Position numbers and translations under genes: made by a program. 11,971 nucleotides of DNA, taken from positions 1 through 11,971 of the forward strand of contig JAGASC010000310.1 in the NCBI GenBank assembly GCA_017621905.1, in the 5' to 3' direction. This stretch comes from Roseburia sp. GTDB taxonomy: Bacteria > Bacillota > Clostridia > Lachnospirales > Lachnospiraceae. Below, in pieces: positions 6,374 through 11,971 of this stretch (within the stretch, counting starts at the first letter, position 1; every line of letters begins with the position of its first letter). Below the pieces are notes generated by a model. It searched no databases, was not told the DNA's origin, and saw only the letters and a program-made list of their open reading frames with translations.

Positions 6374-6412
6374 GAAAGGGACATCGCCAAAATAGCGATG
6401 TCCCTTTCTTTA
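6374..6412 (+). terminator. Rho-independent terminator-like hairpin
   Basis: A perfect 14-bp stem (GAAAGGGACATCGC, 6374-6387, with 6395-6408) closes a 7-nt loop and is followed on the plus strand by TTTAT. The minus strand is also T-rich beyond the stem. It would terminate read-through from the remnant at 5873-6302 and may also serve the Rpn gene from the other side. Its CATCGC/GCGATG core is shared with the two palindromes that bracket the Rpn gene. Confidence 0.7.
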
Positions 6413-6442
6413 TCCATAAATGAGTTGAATATAGCGGTTATT

Positions 6443-6466
6443 GAGGCATCGCAATTTGCGATGCCT
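6443..6466. repeat. Left palindrome flanking the Rpn gene
   Basis: AGGCATCGCAA and TTGCGATGCCT form an 11-bp inverted repeat around a single central base (6444-6466). Together with the preceding G it matches the right-hand palindrome (7486-7510) at 23 positions, differing only where C replaces TT. It lies 43 nt beyond the Rpn stop. A T-run at 6475-6481 on the plus strand is too distant for a standard terminator. Confidence 0.7.
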
Positions 6467-6508
6467 GAGTTTGCGTTTTTTCTTCAAATGTTATAAAAAA
6501 CATCCACT

Positions 6509-7492
6509 TTACGACAATCCAAAATCAGCTAACAATTTTTTACGGTAGTCTTTGTCAGCGGTCATGCGTTTCAAATCCTCAATGCGGTTTTCTTTTATTA
6601 GTATATCTATTAACTTTGCCATACGCTGTTCAGTGTTTTCGGTAACTTCAATAGTAACTTTCTGTGTGACATCTTTTGTAACTTTCTGCGTGACATCCAC
6701 TACAGTTTTATCCACAGCATCTTTTACTGCTTCATCCAGTTTCTCTTTTACTGCTTTATCCAAAGTTTCTTTTAATACCTTGTCCACTTCCGCTTTTACC
6801 CTGCGATCCATCATCTCCTGCACGTGCATATACTTCACCCCGATTTCCTTTTTACCTTTCAAGCGTTCCACATTTGAATGAAGCTCTTTCAGTTCCTCAT
6901 CGACGGCATTTTCCGCAATGCTGTTCTGTATGTAGGCGAGAAGGTTCTTTAGGGCTTCCGTTCCGCCGTTCGTGCCACCGGTGTATAGAAACAGCTTTCT
7001 TACACCATCATTATAATCTATTTTCGGAAATTCTTCTACCCTGTTTCTTACAGAATATATCATGTGATCCATTTCAAAGGGGTCATATGGCAAAATCCAT
7101 ATCATCCACAGATCCGGAATCTTGTCATAAGCAGTACCAGTCTCTAATACCTTCACATCCGTTAGCGCCTCGTAATACCGGCTGCGCCTGGGCAGATCGT
7201 CGCTTTCGATATTATTAGGTTCAATATCAAAAAGCTGTACCGTTCGCCCTCCTTCCATCTCGATTTCCCCCACTGTCACATCAAGACGAATGCCATGGCG
7301 ATCGGTATCCACGCCGTTTATTGTCTTCTGCGATTCGATTACAAGCTTTCCCACGGATAATCCGGTGGCTCGCTTTATAATCAGCCTTAGCAAAATTTGT
7401 GCTGTGTCCTTGTCCACGGAAGCCTCCGTAAACATAAAGTCGTCAATCAAACTCAACTCTTCAATTCTTCTTCTTTCATTAGACAGAGGCAT
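6509..7492 (-). CDS. Rpn-family PD-(D/E)XK nuclease / putative transposase
   Basis: A 327-residue member of the Rpn (recombination-promoting nuclease) / PD-(D/E)XK transposase-like family. E. coli relatives are DNA endonucleases that promote RecA-independent recombination, and some act in phage defence. Visible features are the N-terminal IEELSLIDDFMFTEA (10-24), GIRLDVTV with D71, and VQLFDIEPN with D89 and E91 (the D-x-E core, usually followed by Q; here N93). RSRYYEAL (103-110) and PDLWMIWILP (126-135) follow. The C-terminal third (about 220-290) is highly charged and helical, with a 24-bp duplication giving DVTQKVTK-DVTQKVTI, and ends in IEDLKRMTADKDYRKKLLADFGLS. The ATG has no visible ribosome binding site and sits within a 14-bp hairpin stem. 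It is the only in-frame ATG after the TGA at 7523-7525. The gene stands alone, bracketed by related palindromes. Confidence 0.88.
   Translation of the reverse strand: MPLSNERRRIEELSLIDDFMFTEASVDKDTAQILLRLIIKRATGLSVGKLVIESQKTINGVDTDRHGIRLDVTVGEIEMEGGRTVQLFDIEPNNIESDDLPRRSRYYEALTDVKVLETGTAYDKIPDLWMIWILPYDPFEMDHMIYSVRNRVEEFPKIDYNDGVRKLFLYTGGTNGGTEALKNLLAYIQNSIAENAVDEELKELHSNVERLKGKKEIGVKYMHVQEMMDRRVKAEVDKVLKETLDKAVKEKLDEAVKDAVDKTVVDVTQKVTKDVTQKVTIEVTENTEQRMAKLIDILIKENRIEDLKRMTADKDYRKKLLADFGLS
6654..6701 (-). repeat. 24-bp tandem duplication in the Rpn C-terminal region
   Basis: Two adjacent 24-bp units start with GTAACTTTCTG on the plus strand (6654-6677, 6678-6701). They encode the repeated octapeptide DVTQKVT(K/I). 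The frame is kept. It extends the charged helical stretch of the nuclease. Confidence 0.75.
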
Positions 7493-7516
7493 CGTTAATT
7501 TGCGATGCCTCTGTCT
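7481..7516. repeat. Right palindrome, containing the Rpn start codon
   Basis: AGACAGAGGCATCG (7481-7494) pairs perfectly with 7503-7516 over 14 bp, with an 8-nt loop. On the minus strand the ATG of the Rpn gene (7490-7492) lies in the 3' arm. The core 7486-7510 is nearly the same as the palindrome beyond the other end of the gene. No U-tract follows on the minus strand, so it is unlikely to be a simple terminator for the surface-protein gene. Confidence 0.75.
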
Positions 7517-7522
7517 TTCGCC

Positions 7523-7636
7523 TCATACTTTTACCATTGAAATATTAAGCCCTCTCAGCTTCCTGCAGGCCTCTCTTGCCCGATCCGGCTTATATTCTTT
7601 TGCTCGGTGTCCATCAAGTCCACATCTAAGCTGTCC
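7523..7636 (-). other. Short in-frame continuation after the surface-protein stop, possible gene remnant
   Basis: Directly after the TAA of the surface-protein gene the same frame stays open for 37 codons to a TGA at 7523-7525. It encodes a basic peptide including GHRAKEYKPDRAREACRKLR and ending NISMVKV. The composition looks protein-like, but there is no start with a ribosome binding site and I recognise no family. It could be the tail of a lost gene or chance. Otherwise this gap holds no clear terminator or promoter. Confidence 0.25.
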
Positions 7637-10600
7637 TTAAACATCTATCTCACGTGCATCTCCACGCCTTTTCTGAACAACAGCCAACACTATCATTGTA
7701 AATGCAAGTATACTAATTACTACAACTCCAATAACATTAAAATTATCCCCCGTTTGCGGACTCGTGCTGTCACTAGTACTGGTTACATTACCGATAACAC
7801 TTGTGCCACTTCCACTGGTATTGTTTGTGTCGCTTCCACTGGTACCACCTGTATTATTTCCAGTATTACCTGAGTTACCTGTATTTCCTGTGTTGCCTGA
7901 GTTGTCAGAATTTCCTGTGTCGCCAGAGTTATCTGTACTTCCCGTGTTGCCTGTATTGCCAGTATTTCCTGTACCGCCTGAGTTACCTGTATTTTCTGTG
8001 TTGCCTGTATTTCCGGCATTCTCCTCGTTACCGTTGTTACCGTCTTCATCTGTCTTCTTTTCCAATTCAGCAATCGCATCATTCAGCGCTTTCACAGCTG
8101 CATCTACTTCATCTTGAGTAGCATCTGCATCATCCAGCACTTCTTTTGCTTTTTTCAATGCTTCTTTCACTACCTCATAAGTTTCGGCAGTATAGTTATC
8201 CTCTTCTACCGCTTCACCACTCTTAATGGCAGTTTCCAGTTCGCTGAAATCTACAGGGTTATTCTGAATATCACTAAATCCCATAAGTGTAATACTCTGC
8301 GTCATCGGATATACCACAAAATAGCCACCAGAAGAAATCGGATTATCGGTATCAATAACATCGAAAACTTTGTTTCCGTCAACATACAAAAATAAGCGCA
8401 CGCCACTGGGTACTTCAACGGCTCCTGTTTTTATACTATGACGCTCATTTGGTGTATAAAAATCATTTGCAAGATCTCCGTACACCGGTGTATATCCTTC
8501 TATTGTACCATACAACATAGTTCTCTCACCATTCACCCACTTCTGAAGCTCAATGCTTCCGTTATTGAAGCAGACATGATACATGGTTCCAAGCATTGTA
8601 TATGGATCCTGGGAGTTTAATGCATAGCCCAGCCAATCCTTGCTTTCCATATTGAGAGCAGAAATCATATCAAATTCCAAAATGGTGTCTGATGTAAAGC
8701 ACTCACCAAGATAACCACTGAATCCATTATTAAAAGTAATACTGCCATCTTCATTTATCACTGGAGTAACCGTCCAATTTTCAGTATCCTTAATTGCATC
8801 ATCCAATGTGACCTCTATTCCAGTCAAAGGACCGGAAGCCGTTACATCAACCTTGACCCGAACTGTCCACATAATTTGTCTGTCACCGTTTGTCAGCGTA
8901 TAGATTACAGGATTTGTAAAATCCTGTGCCACATCAGCGTCTTTATCCGACGTATAGCCGGCTTCCAATTCGATTACTGGAACTAAACTGGTCAAATCTG
9001 TACCCTCGGGCACAAGTATTTCAATCTCATAATTTGACCAGTTATACTGTGTGTTACCAACCTGTCCTGGTATCGTAAAAGAAGTCAGGCCATTATCCTT
9101 TGTAAAATAATAAGATTCTCCATCAAGGTATTTTGTCAAACTAATATTATGCTTTGCAGCAATACCTTCTGTTACACCATGTTTCACAGAATTATCCAGC
9201 AATCCTGCGTTATCAATAATCGCCTGTGCCTGCGGATAGTCCTCAAAATTTCCATCTGGAACAAAAATACTGTTCTCCATGACATTCTCTGTAGTAGTAT
9301 CACGTCCGCTTTCTACCTGATGATAATTATCATGCCAATAGTTGTTCTGAACAGAAGCTGCATTCATATTGCTCCACCAATAAACACCACTGCCAACTAC
9401 GTTATCATACAATTCAATTCCAGTCGTACCTTCGTCCAGATAAATACCCGCATCCAGATTATTGAGAGCATCGCTGTGGGTATGAACATAGTTTCCATAA
9501 ATTTTACTTCCCGGCTGATCCCCTAAAGTATAGATACTAGCACCATCATGTGTGGTTATTCCAGTATCATGGACATAGTTATTAGAAACAATGTTGTTTT
9601 TCACACAATCCACATCCATCCAGTCCCAGCCCCAGCCAAGCGTAATGCCAGTATACGGGGTATAACTGATTTCATTATGATCTATGATGGTACCCTCAGT
9701 AAACAATGCAACGATAGCCGATGAATCATAAATATCCAAACCAACACGGGTTATGTAATTATTCCTTATCACATTGTCTTTTACCAGTGTACCCTCATCA
9801 CATGGGGTACCATGTCCATACATATTACCAACCCAGATACCACAACTGGAAATATCATGAATGGCACTGTTACTGATTTCGTTACTTTCTGAACCATTCA
9901 GAATTCGAATACCTCCACCTCCGAAATTCCGAATTTCGCAGTTTGTAATCTTGATATTAGAAGACTCTCCAATTTCGATACCACCGGGTACTTCTCCCCA
10001 TGCTCCATCCAGACGGCCCACGTTGAGCTCTGATATATAGGTTCCGGATTGACAATCGATATAACCACTCTCGTTTGGCTTCGTCCATGTTGTGTATTCA
10101 AATGTTACTCCATCAAAGATAACATTCTGACACCCATCGAATACGAGCAGTTGTTCTGTTATCGGCAATACTGCTTTTTTGCCGCTCATGTCACCATTCG
10201 GTTTGTAATAGATTGTACTAGTCTTTTTATCAATATACCATTCCCCCGGCTGATCGATAAATTCATATGCATTTTCCAGCCACGAGATACGGTCGGAAAA
10301 ATTGTCGCTTTGCGCGTTGGACAATGTAAAATCTGCAAAATATACTTCCGTTCCATCCTCAGAAACACTGTCGACCTTCAAAATACGGTGATACCACCAA
10401 CGAAGAACATTGATTTCTACATCCTCAATATTACCGACTTTCTCCAAGTTATAGCTTTCCGGGACAATATATCCCAGATGCTGTACCTGGCTGAACTTCA
10501 AACCGTCAATTGCTTTTTCTGCATTATAATCGTGAGATACATTATCATTTTTTGCAGTAATCGCATCAATATGATAAGTCTCACCCTGCTTTGTGGCACC

Positions 10601-11971
10601 AGCCTGTGTGATAATTCCTTCCGGAATCGGATTTCTATCTATCAACGTTTCCTGGCTATCTACTGGTTCATCCGAAATCTGCGTTGCTGGAGCAACCTCC
10701 AGTGCCATTAACTGAAGTCGGTAATAAGTAACTCCATCAACAGCATTCTCTTCTCCATTCTGTATCTCTGTCGGTACAATTCGGACATATCTGGCATCTA
10801 CAGCTTCCGGAAAGCAAAAAAACTGACAGTCACCATCTGGTGCAATAATATTCTGTAAATCCAGAACTGTTGTATAATTATTTCCATCTGTAGATACTTC
10901 CACTCTCATATCTTTTACATAATGTAAATTTCCACTCCGAGGATAAAGCCGTACACCGCCTACAGCCTGCACGCTACCCAAATCAACCGTAACAGGAGCA
11001 TCCAAGGCTGTTGCAATCGCTACTGCCTCACTGGTATAAAATGTACTGAACGTACCTGCAGTCAGATTATCTTTACTCAGTCCACCCTCTTCATATTCCC
11101 ATGAATTGGGGGCTGTTACCGCTGCTCCCTTTGCAAGATCTGCCGGTTTATAAATTGCCATTTCTGTAAGCTGACAATACATCCAGGTGTTTTGCTCTAC
11201 ATCATATCCATAATCTCGCACATACAGTCTTACCTTATAGGCTGCTACAGGATTAAAAGTAAACAACGCAGTATCGCTCTTGCTCCAATCATAATCTTCA
11301 TACGAAGCTACAGTAGTCCAATTGCCGCTAATGGAATTGGTAATCTGGATATCGAAATCTATGGGATAGCAGCTGACACTTCCATTTACCATTCTGACAG
11401 AAAGCTCAACCGCTGATACTGACACACTTCTTCCGTTTTCACTTACATCTACTTCAATTGCTGGTTTGTAATCTGCTATTCCATTGGTTGATGGATATCC
11501 GAGATAGCCTGTAGAAACCGGTGAATTTTTATCACCATCTATCAGATTTTCATTCGACCAAAAAGGAATTGTTGACTCCACAAAAGCACCTTCTTTATCA
11601 TAATATCCAATCACTACATTATCTGGGTTTATGATATTCTTGGAAAAGTCAATATGCTGAGCAATTGAAAGATCCAATGTCTCACTTTCAGACACTATGC
11701 CCACTTCGATTTCAGAGAGTGACAACATGTATCCTGACGGAGTCAAACGCGACGGTGTACCAAGTTCTGTCACGTTGAGTTTCACATAACGCGCCTCGAC
11801 CGGTTCAAATTGAATATCGACTGCCTGTCCAGTGCTGGGGGCCGGATAATCTGTCTCTGTATGAGAAACAACGAAATTCTGTCCATCCACGGATGTCTCA
11901 ATCGTAAAATCTTTAGGGAATCCTGCTGCCATGCCGTCCTTGTCCACCGCTTGGTTCGGATAAATCGTAAC
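7637..11971 (-). CDS. Large cell-wall-anchored multidomain protein with discoidin modules and GH141-like beta-helix (5' end outside window)
   Basis: The frame is open through the right edge, so the N-terminus and any signal peptide are missing; 1444 residues are visible. Numbering from the edge, residues 1-92 and about 280-428 resemble F5/8 type C (discoidin) carbohydrate-binding modules (ARYVKLNVTELG; VTVDLGSVQAVGGVRLYPR, ARYVRIVPTE), with a more divergent one at 100-275. Residues about 440-925 form a right-handed parallel beta-helix with ENAYEFIDQPGEWYIDKKT and many short rungs of the GITLG/NNYVHDTGI type, resembling GH141-like glycoside hydrolases. A beta-sandwich of the DUF5018-like kind (930-1042), a concanavalin/LamG-like module (1050-1235) and a FIVAR domain (1238-1305) follow. 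The end is an Asn-Thr-Gly linker, SPQTG (7748-7762), a hydrophobic helix and KRR tail, marking a sortase substrate. It probably binds and cleaves host or dietary glycans at the surface. Enzyme activity is inferred. Confidence 0.88.
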   Translation of the reverse strand, partial: VTIYPNQAVDKDGMAAGFPKDFTIETSVDGQNFVVSHTETDYPAPSTGQAVDIQFEPVEARYVKLNVTELGTPSRLTPSGYMLSLSEIEVGIVSESETLDLSIAQHIDFSKNIINPDNVVIGYYDKEGAFVESTIPFWSNENLIDGDKNSPVSTGYLGYPSTNGIADYKPAIEVDVSENGRSVSVSAVELSVRMVNGSVSCYPIDFDIQITNSISGNWTTVASYEDYDWSKSDTALFTFNPVAAYKVRLYVRDYGYDVEQNTWMYCQLTEMAIYKPADLAKGAAVTAPNSWEYEEGGLSKDNLTAGTFSTFYTSEAVAIATALDAPVTVDLGSVQAVGGVRLYPRSGNLHYVKDMRVEVSTDGNNYTTVLDLQNIIAPDGDCQFFCFPEAVDARYVRIVPTEIQNGEENAVDGVTYYRLQLMALEVAPATQISDEPVDSQETLIDRNPIPEGIITQAGATKQGETYHIDAITAKNDNVSHDYNAEKAIDGLKFSQVQHLGYIVPESYNLEKVGNIEDVEINVLRWWYHRILKVDSVSEDGTEVYFADFTLSNAQSDNFSDRISWLENAYEFIDQPGEWYIDKKTSTIYYKPNGDMSGKKAVLPITEQLLVFDGCQNVIFDGVTFEYTTWTKPNESGYIDCQSGTYISELNVGRLDGAWGEVPGGIEIGESSNIKITNCEIRNFGGGGIRILNGSESNEISNSAIHDISSCGIWVGNMYGHGTPCDEGTLVKDNVIRNNYITRVGLDIYDSSAIVALFTEGTIIDHNEISYTPYTGITLGWGWDWMDVDCVKNNIVSNNYVHDTGITTHDGASIYTLGDQPGSKIYGNYVHTHSDALNNLDAGIYLDEGTTGIELYDNVVGSGVYWWSNMNAASVQNNYWHDNYHQVESGRDTTTENVMENSIFVPDGNFEDYPQAQAIIDNAGLLDNSVKHGVTEGIAAKHNISLTKYLDGESYYFTKDNGLTSFTIPGQVGNTQYNWSNYEIEILVPEGTDLTSLVPVIELEAGYTSDKDADVAQDFTNPVIYTLTNGDRQIMWTVRVKVDVTASGPLTGIEVTLDDAIKDTENWTVTPVINEDGSITFNNGFSGYLGECFTSDTILEFDMISALNMESKDWLGYALNSQDPYTMLGTMYHVCFNNGSIELQKWVNGERTMLYGTIEGYTPVYGDLANDFYTPNERHSIKTGAVEVPSGVRLFLYVDGNKVFDVIDTDNPISSGGYFVVYPMTQSITLMGFSDIQNNPVDFSELETAIKSGEAVEEDNYTAETYEVVKEALKKAKEVLDDADATQDEVDAAVKALNDAIAELEKKTDEDGNNGNEENAGNTGNTENTGNSGGTGNTGNTGNTGSTDNSGDTGNSDNSGNTGNTGNSGNTGNNTGGTSGSDTNNTSGSGTSVIGNVTSTSDSTSPQTGDNFNVIGVVVISILAFTMIVLAVVQKRRGDAREIDV
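7838..8041 (-). repeat. 9-bp based NTG/NSG repeat tract in the wall-spanning linker
   Basis: Residues 1311-1378 (counted from the edge) are built almost only of Asn, Thr, Ser, Gly and a few Asp/Glu, mostly as NTG, NSG and DNSG triplets. This gives imperfect 9- and 18-bp DNA repeats. Such low-complexity stretches lie just before the sorting signal in sortase substrates and span the wall. Tract length is likely to vary between strains. Confidence 0.8.

Noticed and set aside
7783..8082. Minus-strand frame with repeated Ile-Gln-Val-Thr units
   Set aside because: It is the shifted frame of the same repeat tract inside the surface-protein gene.
7764..8121. Plus-strand open frames of repeated Leu-Pro-Val or Cys-Tyr composition
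   Set aside because: They are reverse readings of the Asn-Thr-Gly repeat DNA.
10049..10711. 220-codon plus-strand open frame opposite the beta-helix gene
   Set aside because: It is antisense to the large continuous frame; its hydrophobic segments come from complementing Asp/Asn-rich beta-helix codons.

Overview
The window looks like chromosomal DNA from a low-to-mid GC Gram-positive anaerobe, most likely a gut Lachnospiraceae/Clostridia member. This is inferred from AGGAGG-type ribosome binding sites, AraC regulators beside sugar-type oxidoreductases, an SPQTG sortase-anchored surface protein with discoidin and FIVAR modules, Rpn-family and AAA-ATPase-like ORFs, and AT-rich intergenic DNA. 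No rRNA, tRNA, CRISPR array or phage structural gene was seen.

Layout. Positions 1-200 hold a possible promoter and a small palindrome. Positions 201-2152 (+) carry a Gfo/Idh/MocA oxidoreductase followed by an AraC-family regulator. An 87-bp imperfect palindrome (2156-2242) closes this pair against a run of three minus-strand genes. In transcription order these are a glycerophosphodiester phosphodiesterase (5313-4585), a glycerate kinase (4365-3220) and a PHP-domain metallohydrolase (3029-2250). Positions 5512-6302 are a graveyard holding the C-terminal end of an AraC regulator and a truncated, frameshifted AAA-ATPase-like gene. Positions 6374-7516 hold an Rpn-family PD-(D/E)XK nuclease gene (minus) bracketed by two nearly identical palindromes and one terminator-like hairpin. 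From 7637 to the right edge (minus) runs the 3' part of a very large cell-wall-anchored protein. It has several discoidin modules, a GH141-like right-handed beta-helix, further beta-sandwich modules, FIVAR, an Asn-Thr-Gly repeat linker and an SPQTG sorting signal.

Function. The oxidoreductase and its regulator are probably a small sugar or polyol catabolic unit. The phosphodiesterase (releases glycerol-3-phosphate), the glycerate kinase (phosphorylates glycerate) and the PHP protein (probable phosphoesterase) may share a theme of three-carbon and phosphoester metabolism, but that link is inference. The surface protein is likely a glycan-active or glycan-binding enzyme displayed on the wall.

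The most notable signal is non-coding. A 94-nt structured element occurs twice, with identical spacing, about 30 nt upstream of the glycerate kinase and PHP start codons (3062-3155 and 4396-4489). The copies match at about 72 of 94 positions and differ by compensatory base-pair changes in three separate stems. A related hairpin sits upstream of the phosphodiesterase start. This could be a cis-acting RNA leader or a dispersed structured repeat family. Other points worth a look are the Rpn start codon buried in a 14-bp stem, a possible internal start in Rpn, and a 15-bp minisatellite inside the PHP gene.
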